Notes: a model not told the origin generated them from the sequence alone. Positions 45,560 to 54,576 are shown, counted from the first letter of the stretch. The stretch is 64,000 bases of DNA from Sphingobacterium sp. GVS05A (GCF_019969845.1 NZ_JAHXYR010000005.1:310001-374000), one strand, 5' to 3'. A program made the numbers and translations.

Positions 45560-45584
45560 TTATAGTGTTTATTATACACTATAA
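45560..45584. repeat. Palindrome upstream of the M60 protease
   Basis: Nine-base arms TTATAGTGT (45560-45568) and ACACTATAA (45576-45584), 7-nt loop, no T tract. The shape suits a dimeric repressor site rather than a terminator. It is 200 nt upstream of the start codon. Confidence 0.55.
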
Positions 45585-45783
45585 CGTTTTCGGTAATTAC
45601 GCAATCGTTTGATGAAATTTCTTAAAACTTTTCCGCCTATATTGCTACTGATTTTAAACCGCTAAATTTCTTGATATAGAAATTTAAAGATATGATGAAA
45701 ATAGGTAACGGATATAAAAATCCGGGATGGGATTCTTGCGAATTAAATAATTAATACAATTCATAAACTTAATTTAAAAACCA

Positions 45784-47124
45784 ATGAGAAAGAACATCTT
45801 TTATGTTATTGCATTTTGCATTATTGCTGCATTTTCATCCTGCAAAAGGGACGGTGGTTGGATGATTCCTGTTCCTACTGACCCACAACCCCTGGAACTG
45901 GCCATTGCAGACAGCGTGCAAACCTTCAAAATTACACCATCGGCATCCACAGAGGTGGATCGGCTACAATTCAGAGCAAATCACAACGATATGCAGGCTA
46001 CGGGATTTTATGTCGCTCCCAATAGCACAATTACGCTGAACGTAAAAATCAATTCCGGTACCACTGTTGCCCGTCTGGCAATTGGTACGCCTTTTCGAGA
46101 TAATATTCGACCTGTTAGACAGTATTTTAATCTTCAGGCGGGAACGCAGACCTTCACGGCCGATCAATATGGAGGTTTGGTGTATGTGATCTATACCGCC
46201 AACAACTACAGTACAACAGGAGAAATTGAATTGACCTTTGGAGATGGCTTCATTCCTGTTCCGTATTTTCAGAAGGGGAAAACCACGCATACACAATGGT
46301 TGGCTACATTAGACTCCCTAAAAAATATAGCCCCTGATGTCATGTTCTCCTCTGACCGTACGATTATGGTCGCCAATATGGATGAGGCTCTTTTATATCA
46401 AAACGAAGATCAGCAGCTCATTGTTGACCGACTGGACTCTATCATCGGCTTCTCAAATCATATTAGTGGCTTGAGCGGTGCAAGCGGCGTACATGCTATT
46501 CCTTATAACAAACATTTGATTACGGTTAGAGATTCTTCTGCTGGAGGGTATATGGCAGCTGGTATTTCTATTTATTTTACAGAATCTTTATCGTATAGAA
46601 TGCTGCAACCTAAGTATCTTTCCAATACAAATGGTTGGGGAATCTGGCATGAAGTGGGGCATACTTATCAGCAAAAGGCCTGGACTTGGGGCAATCTCAC
46701 CGAAACAACAGTCAATGTCTATTCATTGGCCAGCGAAAGAGGATTCGGTATTCCTGTGAGCCGTATAACCGCAAATAATTCCTGGCCAAAATTGGATACT
46801 TACTTTCAAAAAAATATCGCAGACCGTAATTTTAATGCGGGTGACAATGATCTAAAAATGATTATGTTCCATCAGTTATGGTTGGCATTTGGCGATAACC
46901 TCTATATTAATTTGAGTAGATCTACACGTGAAAATCGACCAACCGTTTCTACCGATGCCGAAAAAATGCGTTATTTTATGCTTTCAGCCTGTCAGATCAC
47001 ACAAAAGGATCTTTCAGATTTCTTTAGAAAATGGGGTTTCAAAGTTGATGAATCTGTTTATACGGAGATTGCTAACCTTAGTTTAACTGCACCGGCTCAG
47101 GATATTACCTTGTTAAGGGATTAA
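45784..47124 (+). CDS. M60 family (enhancin/mucinase-like) metalloprotease, lipoprotein
   Basis: 446 residues. Lipobox Cys20 (IAAFSSC) places it on a membrane, probably the outer surface. An N-terminal beta domain (about 35-160) precedes the M60 catalytic part with GWGIWHEVGHTYQQ: zinc ligands His289 and His293, catalytic Glu290, and Glu307 as a likely third ligand (NLTETTVN). M60 enzymes include mucin-cleaving proteases. Together with fucosidases and sulfatases in the same 40 kb this favours O-glycosylated mucin-like substrates, though this is inference. It has its own regulated-looking upstream region. Confidence 0.9.
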   Translation: MRKNIFYVIAFCIIAAFSSCKRDGGWMIPVPTDPQPLELAIADSVQTFKITPSASTEVDRLQFRANHNDMQATGFYVAPNSTITLNVKINSGTTVARLAIGTPFRDNIRPVRQYFNLQAGTQTFTADQYGGLVYVIYTANNYSTTGEIELTFGDGFIPVPYFQKGKTTHTQWLATLDSLKNIAPDVMFSSDRTIMVANMDEALLYQNEDQQLIVDRLDSIIGFSNHISGLSGASGVHAIPYNKHLITVRDSSAGGYMAAGISIYFTESLSYRMLQPKYLSNTNGWGIWHEVGHTYQQKAWTWGNLTETTVNVYSLASERGFGIPVSRITANNSWPKLDTYFQKNIADRNFNAGDNDLKMIMFHQLWLAFGDNLYINLSRSTRENRPTVSTDAEKMRYFMLSACQITQKDLSDFFRKWGFKVDESVYTEIANLSLTAPAQDITLLRD

Positions 47125-47198
47125 ATGATTTGATATCAATGCCCCCGCACAGCATCCAAATTGTCTAGGTTTTGAATACCAGACATATTGAAAATCAA

Positions 47199-47230
47199 AA
47201 AAGGCAGATCATTTTAATGATCTGCCTTTT
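47199..47230 (-). terminator. Terminator for tRNA-His
   Basis: Fifteen-base perfect repeat around TT (arms 47199-47213 and 47216-47230, core GGCAGATCATT). It begins one base past the tRNA 3' end on the minus strand and exits into T6. On + it also ends the M60 transcript. Confidence 0.85.
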
Positions 47231-47231
47231 G

Positions 47232-47306
47232 GGTAAGTAATCGGGCTCGAACCGACGACCCCTAGAACCACAATCTAGTGCTCTAACCAACTGAGCTATA
47301 CCTACC
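47232..47306 (-). tRNA. tRNA-His (anticodon GTG)
   Basis: 75 nt on the minus strand. The 5' end is G-1 followed by acceptor GTAGGTA, which pairs with TACTTAC plus discriminator C73; the extra G-1 opposite C73 is specific for tRNA-His. The D-arm is TAGCTCAGTTGG, the anticodon loop TTGTGGT holds anticodon GTG, and the T-loop TTCGAGC is normal. CCA is not encoded. It lies right upstream of its own terminator. Confidence 0.96.
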
Positions 47307-47321
47307 GTGATTTTGATGTCA

Positions 47322-47329
47322 CAAAAGTA
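47322..47329 (-). promoter_or_regulatory. Bacteroidota -7 box for tRNA-His
   Basis: Minus strand reads TACTTTTG, a full TAnnTTTG match, 15 nt ahead of the mature 5' end, a typical distance. Confidence 0.55.
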
Positions 47330-47397
47330 GTATTATAGCCCATATCTTCCAAATGTTTTTTAAACTTTTTGACTAAACAATTGTCTATCAAATGGTA

Positions 47398-47405
47398 TAT
47401 TTTTG
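47398..47405 (+). promoter_or_regulatory. Possible -7 box for the DUF4230 gene
   Basis: TATTTTTG fits TAnnTTTG about 100 nt before the preferred ATG at 47507. Confidence 0.35.
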
Positions 47406-47506
47406 CCGGAGCATATTGAAAGGCGACAAAAGATAATATTCGCGTAACATTTTCGGTTCAAATGGCCATAATTGGACCTTGGTCTATTATTTGTATTATA
47501 CTATTT

Positions 47507-48067
47507 ATGGGAAAATTTTTGAAATTTTTAATTATCGTAGCCATTTTGGCAGTAGGTGCTTGGTTTGTCTATCAAAAATATAATAGTGGACCACGGGTAG
47601 AGAGCAAGCATCAGCTTCTGGTTGATCGCATTGAAGCTATGGGGAAATTGGAATTGGTGAAATATCGCTACAGCGATGTTGTTGAACATAAAAATATCAA
47701 TACGTTCTTGCCTACGGCGAGTGTATTACTAATTGTCAAAGCTGATGCTGTAGGCTGTGTGAACTTAACAAAACTGACACCAGAGGATATTATGGTGGTA
47801 GGGGACTCTGTTTCCATTAAATTGCCAGCTCCAGAGATTTGCTATATCAAGATTGACCATGAAGCATCAAAGGTCTATGATACCAAAATGGCCTTCCTGC
47901 GGGAGGCGGAATTGGTTGATGAAGCTTACAAAACTGCTGAAAAAGCTGTAGCGGATGATGTGAAGAAATCCGATATCCTACAACAAACCAAAGCAAATGC
48001 AACGACTGTGTTCAAACCATTATTGCAAGGACTGGGCTTTTCGAAGATCAACCTTACTTTTGAGTAG
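47507..48067 (+). CDS. DUF4230 domain protein, membrane anchored
   Basis: 186 residues from the ATG at 47507. An N-terminal membrane helix (FLKFLIIVAILAVGAWFVYQ, about 4-23) anchors a DUF4230 domain: LELVKYRYSDVVEHK, ADAVGCVNLTKLTPEDI and the PEICYIKIDHEASKVYD block, ending in KPLLQGLGFSKINLTF. The open frame begins at 47462 but the extra 15 residues are hydrophobic and improbable. The family has no established function. It is convergent with the AraC gene. Confidence 0.87.
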   Translation: MGKFLKFLIIVAILAVGAWFVYQKYNSGPRVESKHQLLVDRIEAMGKLELVKYRYSDVVEHKNINTFLPTASVLLIVKADAVGCVNLTKLTPEDIMVVGDSVSIKLPAPEICYIKIDHEASKVYDTKMAFLREAELVDEAYKTAEKAVADDVKKSDILQQTKANATTVFKPLLQGLGFSKINLTFE

Positions 48068-48115
48068 ACGGGCTCAGTCCATGTTATTTTTTTCTTGATC
48101 TCAGAATGGTTTGTT

Positions 48116-48982
48116 TTAACGCTGTATATGTGATCTATATCTACTTGGGGTAATGCCTTTGATGGATTTAAAAATTTTATTAAAATTCGAAAGGCTATTG
48201 AAACCACAGGCAAAGGCTATATTGGTGATCTGTAATTTATTTTCAGTAATCAGCCGGCATGATTCACTGACGCGTACTTCATTGACAAACTGGACAAAGG
48301 TCTTTTGTGTGCGGGACTTAAAATAACGACAGAACGAATGTTTGGACATATTCGCTAGGGTCGCAACCTGATCCAGCGGAATCTCTTTTGTAAAGTTATT
48401 GAACACAAACTTAAAGATACGGTCGATTTTCTCATTGTCCGTCGAACTGTAATTGTGTGTGTAACCTGGACTGGAAAGATATTCATATTCATCGGTTGTA
48501 ATCAACAATTCAAGGATTTCAAGCAACAATATTGTTTTTTTAAAACCGTAGTCAAGATGAACTATTTGTTCCAGTTTGTGTTTTAGCCGCTGCTTTGTTT
48601 CTCCCCGAAATAAAAGTCCCCGCTTGGAGGCAGTCAGAAAAGCCTCTATTTTATGTGTTTTAAAAAGCTGTCCCAATACCGCTAAGAGTAATTTAGGTTC
48701 GACATAAAGTGCCATTGAGCGCGATAGACCTGTCGAATCCTGATTCGAGCTGTCATTGTGCCAAACATGGGGTAGATCAGGTCCCACAAAAGTCAACTCA
48801 TCGGTCGAAAAACTGTCGATACTGTCGCCTATAATACGTTTACCATCACTTTGGACAATATAAGTCATCTGACAGGCGCTGTGAAAATGGAATTCCGTGG
48901 AAAAAAAAGGTTGACAAACTTCTTTTGTTGCAAATGTCGCTATCTCGGATCCCTCCAATATTTTAGTGAAGATGGGTTTCAT
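48116..48982 (-). CDS. AraC family regulator of the fucose operon (predicted)
   Basis: 288 residues. An N-terminal cupin-like sensor (about 20-110, FHSACQMTYIVQSDGKRIIGD, THVW-type HVWHNDSS) precedes the C-terminal double HTH (about 185-285: VATLANMSKHSFCRYFKSRT, then ITNIAFACGFNSLSNFNKIFK). This RhaS-like layout is usual for sugar-responsive activators. It is transcribed divergently from the L-fucose operon with 183 nt between start codons, so control of that operon by L-fucose or a downstream metabolite is the natural inference. The shared region has a 7-bp dyad TATTTTG/CAAAATA at 49024-49058. Confidence 0.9.
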   Translation of the reverse strand: MKPIFTKILEGSEIATFATKEVCQPFFSTEFHFHSACQMTYIVQSDGKRIIGDSIDSFSTDELTFVGPDLPHVWHNDSSNQDSTGLSRSMALYVEPKLLLAVLGQLFKTHKIEAFLTASKRGLLFRGETKQRLKHKLEQIVHLDYGFKKTILLLEILELLITTDEYEYLSSPGYTHNYSSTDNEKIDRIFKFVFNNFTKEIPLDQVATLANMSKHSFCRYFKSRTQKTFVQFVNEVRVSESCRLITENKLQITNIAFACGFNSLSNFNKIFKSIKGITPSRYRSHIQR

Positions 48983-49165
48983 TTACTGGTTATCATATTG
49001 TTTAATGGATGTTAAATATAGCTTATTTTGTCGTAAATACGGAATGATAGTCAAAATACCGTTAATATAGTGTCAATATTGAGCAATCTAGGCACAGTTT
49101 TATTGTCCTAAGAGTAGTAGTTTAGCATGATGTAAAAAGGAGTATTGATAACAAGAATACCTAAT

Positions 49166-49603
49166 ATGATATTAAAAAAATTAGTTCCATTTGTACATTT
49201 TACGCTCGTTTGTGCGATCTCTATTTTAATGGTTTGCTGTGGACGGGATCAGGAACCTGAATCTGTCAGACGCTATGCCTCCATTACAGGTGTAAAAGCT
49301 GAAAAATTGGAATATTACAAAAAACTACATGCAGATGCATGGCCGACGGTGCTGCGGAAAATCAAGGAATGCCATATCCAGAATTATTCTATTTTTTTAA
49401 AAGAGGTGAATGGGCAACATTATCTATTCAGCTATTTTGAGTATACCGGAGCGGATTTTAATGCCGATATGCAACGGATGGCTGCTGATCCCGAAACACT
49501 ACGTTGGTGGAAGGAAACGGATCCTTGTCAGATGCCACTCCCGGATGCCCGTGCAAAAGGAGCTGTCTGGTCGGATATGGAAGAGGTATTTCATGCAAAC
49601 TAA
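49166..49603 (+). CDS. L-rhamnose mutarotase (RhaM/DUF718) family protein, exported lipoprotein
   Basis: 145 residues from the ATG at 49166 (an in-frame TTG at 49145 is less likely). A lipoprotein signal (VCAISILMVCCG) precedes a complete mutarotase domain of about 105 residues: RRYASITGVKAEKLEYYKKLHADAWP with the conserved His, IQNYSIFLKE, LFSYFEYTG and WWKETDPCQMP. RhaM-type enzymes interconvert alpha and beta pyranose anomers of L-sugars; here L-fucose is the probable substrate because fucosidase and fuconate dehydratase genes follow. Most family members are cytoplasmic and lack a signal, so export is unusual. Confidence 0.88.
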   Translation: MILKKLVPFVHFTLVCAISILMVCCGRDQEPESVRRYASITGVKAEKLEYYKKLHADAWPTVLRKIKECHIQNYSIFLKEVNGQHYLFSYFEYTGADFNADMQRMAADPETLRWWKETDPCQMPLPDARAKGAVWSDMEEVFHAN

Positions 49604-49647
49604 CTGAAACAGAAAATCCGAACAATAACCTAAAACATAAAAGAATT

Positions 49648-49785
49648 ATGAAACCATCATGATTTATTCAGTTACACTAGAAAGTGGATAACCGAGCAAA
49701 TCGAGCTCATGAATGCCACTTAAAATGTACACTCGATGAATAAATCTGATAGCTTCATCACAATTGAAAAAACAAATTTATACAG
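49648..49785 (+). repeat. Conserved leader element, copy 2 (before GH29)
   Basis: The gap of 182 nt between the mutarotase and the fucosidase shares a 23-base block starting ATGAAACCATCATGATTTAT at 49648, then GAGCTCATGAATGCC with part of copy 1, and AATTTATACAGATGAAAAA running into the fucosidase start codon. The gap before sulfatase 2 is 181 nt, almost the same length. The frame beginning at 49659 closes after 10 codons (MIYSVTLESG). Confidence 0.75.
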
Positions 49786-50832
49786 ATGAAAAAACAGGTG
49801 TTTTTTAGTTTAACCTTATGCTTATTGATAGCTAAGGTATTCGCTCAGACGAAAGTTGTTATACCCACAGCATCCGATAAACCCAATCGATACCAACAAG
49901 AGCAGATCGATCGCAAGTATGGGATGTTTATCCATTTTGGTATAAATACCTTTCACGATCAAGAATGGACTGACGGGTCGAAACCCGCTAGTTCTTATGC
50001 GCCAACAACCATTGACGCAAAACAATGGGTATCTACGGCGAAAGCTGCGGGAATGAAATATATCATATTGGTAAGCAAGCATCACGATGGTTTTTGCTTA
50101 TGGGATAGTAAATATACAGATTACGATGTGGCAAATTCGGCTAACAAGACGAATGTTGTGGAAGTGCTGGCAAAGGAATGCCGTAAGCAGGGCATCCGTT
50201 TGGGACTTTATTATTCCTTGTGGGACCGGAAACAGAATGGGGATTTAAATGACAGAAAAGCGGATAGAGCCTATAATACCTACATGCTCAATCAATTGAC
50301 GGAATTACTTGATATGACCAAGAAGTATACAGACATCGTCGAACTTTGGTTGGATGGTGGCTGGGAAAAAGAGAATTACAGATGGCCCGCACAGGAAATC
50401 TATACCCTAGTTAAAAGTAAGGTTCCTCAGTGTCAGGTAGGAATCAATTGGACTATTGGCAGTCCTGAAAATGCGGATAAGCATGTTGTACAGCCCAAGG
50501 ATCAACAGAATTTATTCCCGATACGTTATTTCCCAAGCGACTTCCGTTTAGGTGATCCATATTTGCCGGGTACGCCTGATCCCAAACTCTTTACAGCACA
50601 GGGAAATATCTACTACATGCCTTTCGAGACAACAGTTGTACTTGGCGAACGCTGGTTTTATAATACAACAGACAAAAAGTACAAGACGCTCGCAGAACTG
50701 GAAGATATCTACCGGACGGCAACCGCGCAGGATAATATACTGATCCTAAATGTTGGCCCCAATAGGGAAGGACGTATCAAAGAGACAGATGTAGCATTGC
50801 TTCTCCAATTGAAAGAAAAATTAAAATTATAG
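49786..50832 (+). CDS. GH29 alpha-L-fucosidase, catalytic domain only
   Basis: 348 residues, about the size of a bare GH29 barrel. Signal peptide 1-20 (ends VFAQ). Motifs: GMFIHFGINTFHDQEW (about 46-61), VSKHHDGFCLWDSKYTDY (97-113), LGLYYSLWD (139-147) and VELWLDGGWEK with Asp190 as the likely nucleophile. It lacks the C-terminal beta domains of the fucosidase at 24310, so the two probably differ in linkage or chain-length preference. It is part of the fucose operon and feeds it. Confidence 0.94.
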   Translation: MKKQVFFSLTLCLLIAKVFAQTKVVIPTASDKPNRYQQEQIDRKYGMFIHFGINTFHDQEWTDGSKPASSYAPTTIDAKQWVSTAKAAGMKYIILVSKHHDGFCLWDSKYTDYDVANSANKTNVVEVLAKECRKQGIRLGLYYSLWDRKQNGDLNDRKADRAYNTYMLNQLTELLDMTKKYTDIVELWLDGGWEKENYRWPAQEIYTLVKSKVPQCQVGINWTIGSPENADKHVVQPKDQQNLFPIRYFPSDFRLGDPYLPGTPDPKLFTAQGNIYYMPFETTVVLGERWFYNTTDKKYKTLAELEDIYRTATAQDNILILNVGPNREGRIKETDVALLLQLKEKLKL

Positions 50833-50876
50833 CGCAGAAATACACCTATCCATAGATTATAAAAATTAATATTAGT

Positions 50877-52097
50877 ATGATTACAACGTACGATATCCAG
50901 GATCGCCGATTTCCCTTAAATACCGGAGCAGGTAGCGATGCTATACATAAAGATCCTGTATATTCTTATGCCGTTACCCGTTTGTTAGATGATAAAGGAC
51001 GTGTAGGTACTGGATTGGCATTCACCATAGGAGCAGGGAATGAACTGGTCTGTCAGGCGGCAGCATTTTATGCCGAGCGGCTCAAAGGAATACCCATCGA
51101 AGAGCTGATGGCAAACTTTGGTGCAATATTCAATACACTGAGCAATGAGCAGCAGTTTCGTTGGTTAGGGCCGCACAAAGGTATTGTGCACTTAGCGCTG
51201 GCGTCGGTGACAAATGCATGTTTTGACTTATGGGCGAAAACCCGTGCCGTTCCGCTCTGGAGATTATTGGTCGATCTATCGCCAGAGGAAATTGTCAATA
51301 CCCTGGATCTTTCCTATCTGGAAGATGAGCTGACAAAGGAGGAGGCCATTGCGCTGATTGCTGCAAATAGACAGAGCCGTCAGGAACGAATGAACATTAT
51401 TGAAAAAGGGTATAAGGGTTACGATACCTCCGTAGGTTGGTTTAACTATTCAGACGATCAGGTTAGAGAAAACTGTAAACGGGCCATTGCAAACGGCTTT
51501 ATGGCGATGAAACTGAAAGTGGGCAGTGAGGACCCGCTCCGTGATATCAGACGAGCTCATATTGTTAGGGAGGTCGCCGGTGATGAGGCGACAGTCATGC
51601 TGGATGCGAATCAACAATGGACATTACCGCAGGCGCTGACGATATGCCATGAACTCAAGGCAATGAATCCGTTTTGGGTGGAAGAGCCGACACATCCAGA
51701 TGATATTGTTGCGCATAAGATATTGACTGATGCCATTGCGCCGATAAAGGTCGCTATGGGGGAACATGTACCTAACCGGATTTTATTCAAAAACTACCTA
51801 CAGTTGGGGGCCGCAGGTTTTGTACAGGTAGATGCGGTCCGTGTCGGTGGGGTGAGTGAATTTATTACGGTCAGTTTACTCTGTCGCAAATATGGTATTC
51901 CTGTTGTACCACATGTAGGGGATATGGGACAACTGCACCAGCACCTCGTGTTATTTAATCACATTAGTCTTGGGCATGAAGCACTGTTTCTTGAACATAT
52001 TCCACATCTCAAATCTCACTTTGTACATCCTGTAGTAATCGAAAATGGTGTTTATCGTACGCCGATGGAAGCTGGAAGTAGTTGTGACTTAATCTAA
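50877..52097 (+). CDS. fucD: L-fuconate dehydratase (enolase superfamily)
   Basis: 406 residues. Mandelate racemase-like active site: Lys212-x-Lys214 in AMKLKVG, metal ligands Asp243 (MLDANQQW), Glu269/270 (VEEPTHPDD) and Glu296 (MGEH), and His346 in VVPHVGDMGQL. The spacing of these agrees, with an offset of five to six, with those of Xanthomonas FucD as I remember them. It dehydrates L-fuconate to 2-keto-3-deoxy-L-fuconate. Neighbours (fucosidase, mutarotase, sugar symporter, SDR) fit L-fucose. Other acid sugar dehydratases are close relatives, so fuconate is the best but not the only option. Confidence 0.9.
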   Translation: MITTYDIQDRRFPLNTGAGSDAIHKDPVYSYAVTRLLDDKGRVGTGLAFTIGAGNELVCQAAAFYAERLKGIPIEELMANFGAIFNTLSNEQQFRWLGPHKGIVHLALASVTNACFDLWAKTRAVPLWRLLVDLSPEEIVNTLDLSYLEDELTKEEAIALIAANRQSRQERMNIIEKGYKGYDTSVGWFNYSDDQVRENCKRAIANGFMAMKLKVGSEDPLRDIRRAHIVREVAGDEATVMLDANQQWTLPQALTICHELKAMNPFWVEEPTHPDDIVAHKILTDAIAPIKVAMGEHVPNRILFKNYLQLGAAGFVQVDAVRVGGVSEFITVSLLCRKYGIPVVPHVGDMGQLHQHLVLFNHISLGHEALFLEHIPHLKSHFVHPVVIENGVYRTPMEAGSSCDLI

Positions 52098-52107
52098 AAA
52101 TTAGCTT

Positions 52108-53745
52108 ATGTTAGGAAATATAGATTTGGGTATCGCAGTAGCCTATATTACACTGATTCTGATTGTCGGTATTCGCGCAGGTATCGGCAGTAAGAGAAAT
52201 ACAGGGACTGCCGAAGGTTATTTTCTCGCCGGCAAAAGCTTGCGGTGGCCGGCAATCGGATTGGCACTTTTTGCGACAAATATATCAACTGTACACTTGG
52301 TAAGTCTTGCGCAAAGTGGATTTGATACGGGTTTGCTTAATGGAAACTTTGAATGGATGGCCGCATTTACTTTGGTCTTATTGGCTTTGTTTTTTGTACC
52401 CTTTTACCTCAAATCTGGCGTAGCAACCCTCCCGGATTTTCTGGAAAGAAGGTATGACCGTTCCAGTAGAGATTGGTTGACGTTTATTTCCATTATATCT
52501 GCCATAGTGATCCATATCGCCTTTTCCATGTTGGCCGGAGGTATTGTACTAAAGACCCTTTTTGGGATTAATATGTATTTGAGTATTACAGTGATATGTG
52601 TTATTACCGGAATGTATACTATCCTTGGCGGACTGCGTGCGGTGGTTGTGACGGAATCCATTCAGACCATTGTATTGTTAGCCGGCGCATTTATCATCAG
52701 TTTTGCGGCATTCGATCGTATGGGTGGGTGGCTACCGATGAAAGATGTACTAGTCGCTGAGGGAGGACTCGACCGCTTGTCTATGCTCCGTGGTGCTGAT
52801 GACAGCAGTGGCATGCCCTGGTTTGCGGTGTTCTTTGGTTATCCCATTCTGGGGATCTGGTACTGGTGTGCGGATCAGACGATTGTCCAACGTGTACTGG
52901 GAGCGAAGGATGAAAACCATGGCCGTGTGGGTGCGCTGTTCTGTGGTTTTCTGAAAATTTTACCCGTATTTATTTTTGTACTTCCCGGTTTATTCGCTTA
53001 CACCTTGTTTAAGAGTGGGCATCTTGATTTGAGTAGCCTGGGGTTAGACGCGGCAGGCAATGTGAATTCCAAAGGAATATACACATTGATGATCACGCAG
53101 CTGTTGCCTTCTGGTCTGATCGGGATCCTTGTGGCGGCTTTGTTGTCCGGGTTGATGAGTCAGATTTCCGGTGCGCTTAATTCGATCTCTACGATGGTCA
53201 GTTACGACATTTTTAAGCAACGGAAGCCACAAGCTACGGATAAACAGCTTATCCGTATCGGGAAAATATCCGCTGTGATCGCCATGGCTTTTTCGCTGGC
53301 TCTACTGCCATTACTGGACAGATATGAGAGTATTTTTAATGGGATCAATGATGTGATCGCCCATATTGCGCCTCCCATTACATGTGTATTCCTCTTGGGG
53401 GTGTTCTGGCAGAAAGCGTCGGCGGTATCGGCCAAGCTGACGCTGTGGATCGGATCTTTTTTGGGTATGGGGGTGTTTATTCTGAATAAGGTCCTGCCAG
53501 ATTCTTGGATCGGGCAAACTCCATTTATGATGATGGCATTCTATCTTTTCTTGACCTGTATGATCATTCAGATTATCTTATCGCACCGGTATCCGGTACA
53601 GCACAGCGCGGAAAGCGAACAGCTCTATTGGAAGAGTCCATTGGAGCCACTTTGTGGGGCCGCATGGAAAGGAATAGGGAATTACCGTGTTTTATCGGTA
53701 CTATTGTTGGCTATTGTCACAATTTTATACATAATTTTCAGGTAA
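52108..53745 (+). CDS. SSS family sodium:sugar symporter
   Basis: 545 residues, 13-14 membrane helices. SSS landmarks are GIAVAYITLILIVG at the start, TAEGYFLAGKSLRWPAIGLALFATNISTVH (about 31-60) and WCADQTIVQRVLGAKDE (about 254-270), matching SGLT-like carriers. It should import L-fucose or a fucose-derived monosaccharide with Na+. It starts 10 nt after the dehydratase, so they are cotranscribed. The usual Bacteroidetes fucose permease FucP (MFS) is replaced by this carrier here. Confidence 0.92.
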   Translation: MLGNIDLGIAVAYITLILIVGIRAGIGSKRNTGTAEGYFLAGKSLRWPAIGLALFATNISTVHLVSLAQSGFDTGLLNGNFEWMAAFTLVLLALFFVPFYLKSGVATLPDFLERRYDRSSRDWLTFISIISAIVIHIAFSMLAGGIVLKTLFGINMYLSITVICVITGMYTILGGLRAVVVTESIQTIVLLAGAFIISFAAFDRMGGWLPMKDVLVAEGGLDRLSMLRGADDSSGMPWFAVFFGYPILGIWYWCADQTIVQRVLGAKDENHGRVGALFCGFLKILPVFIFVLPGLFAYTLFKSGHLDLSSLGLDAAGNVNSKGIYTLMITQLLPSGLIGILVAALLSGLMSQISGALNSISTMVSYDIFKQRKPQATDKQLIRIGKISAVIAMAFSLALLPLLDRYESIFNGINDVIAHIAPPITCVFLLGVFWQKASAVSAKLTLWIGSFLGMGVFILNKVLPDSWIGQTPFMMMAFYLFLTCMIIQIILSHRYPVQHSAESEQLYWKSPLEPLCGAAWKGIGNYRVLSVLLLAIVTILYIIFR

Positions 53746-53805
53746 GAAGTTACTTGTCGTATTTTAGATCTTAGAATTAATTGAATAAGCTTTTATAGAT
53801 TTATC

Positions 53806-54576
53806 GTGAATAGATTGAAGGATAAAGTGATATTAATCAGTGGTGGTACTGCTGGAATTGGTCTGGCATGTGCGCAGGCCTATGCAAAAGCTGGGGCCCA
53901 AGTTGCTTTTATCGGCCTTGATCAGGCTTCTGTTGCTGCTACCGGCGAATTATTAGGTGCTTCACATCTGGGTATCTGCGCAGATTTCTCCCAGGAGGAG
54001 GATGTGAAGACAGCGGTGGAGCAAACAGTTGCAACCTTTGGACGATTAGATGCCATTCACAACAACGCTGGTCTTGCGAGTCCATCAAAGCCACTACATG
54101 ACACCACGGAGCAGGAATGGACCAGATTGTTCGATGTCAATGTGAAAAGTATTTTGTTGACGACGCGACATGGTTTTCCTCATCTGAAAGCCTCAAGAGG
54201 ATGTATATTAAATACAAGTAGTCTGGTGGCGGAAATTGGCCAGGAAAATCATGCTGCTTATGCTGCAACAAAAGGTGCGGTCAATGCCTTGACCAAATCA
54301 ATGGCGATAGACTACGCAGTATTGGGGATCAGGGTGAATTCTGTCATGCCCGCGGCGGTGATGACGCCTATGCTTCAGCAATGGGCTTTGGAGCAACCGG
54401 AGCCAGAACAGGTATTTGGTTTTCTAAAAGATATCCATCTCTTGGGTTATTGCCCGGAAGGGGATGTAATCGCAGATACCTGCCTGTTTTTGTTGTCCGA
54501 CAGTGCCCGGTTTATTACCGGTGTGAACCTGCCTGTGAGTGGTGGTGCCGAGCTTGGCTACCGTCGGAATGGCTAG
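53806..54576 (+). CDS. SDR dehydrogenase, candidate L-fucose or keto-deoxyfuconate dehydrogenase
   Basis: 256 residues, starting with GTG. Classical SDR: ILISGGTAGIGLACA for NAD binding, NNAG, catalytic SSLVAEIGQ...YAATKGAV (Ser, Tyr, Lys), and the C-terminal VSGGAELGYRR. That last block and the SSLV-x-x-IGQ stretch recall HSD17B14-type enzymes, which oxidise L-fucose, so fucose 1-dehydrogenase is one reading; 2-keto-3-deoxy-L-fuconate 4-dehydrogenase, also an SDR, is the other. Either step belongs to the oxidative fucose route of this operon. No second SDR is present in it. Confidence 0.85.
   Translation: MNRLKDKVILISGGTAGIGLACAQAYAKAGAQVAFIGLDQASVAATGELLGASHLGICADFSQEEDVKTAVEQTVATFGRLDAIHNNAGLASPSKPLHDTTEQEWTRLFDVNVKSILLTTRHGFPHLKASRGCILNTSSLVAEIGQENHAAYAATKGAVNALTKSMAIDYAVLGIRVNSVMPAAVMTPMLQQWALEQPEPEQVFGFLKDIHLLGYCPEGDVIADTCLFLLSDSARFITGVNLPVSGGAELGYRRNG

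Noticed and set aside
47232..47306. tRNA-His as integration site of a genomic island
   Set aside because: No integrase and no repeat of the tRNA 3' end was seen on either side.
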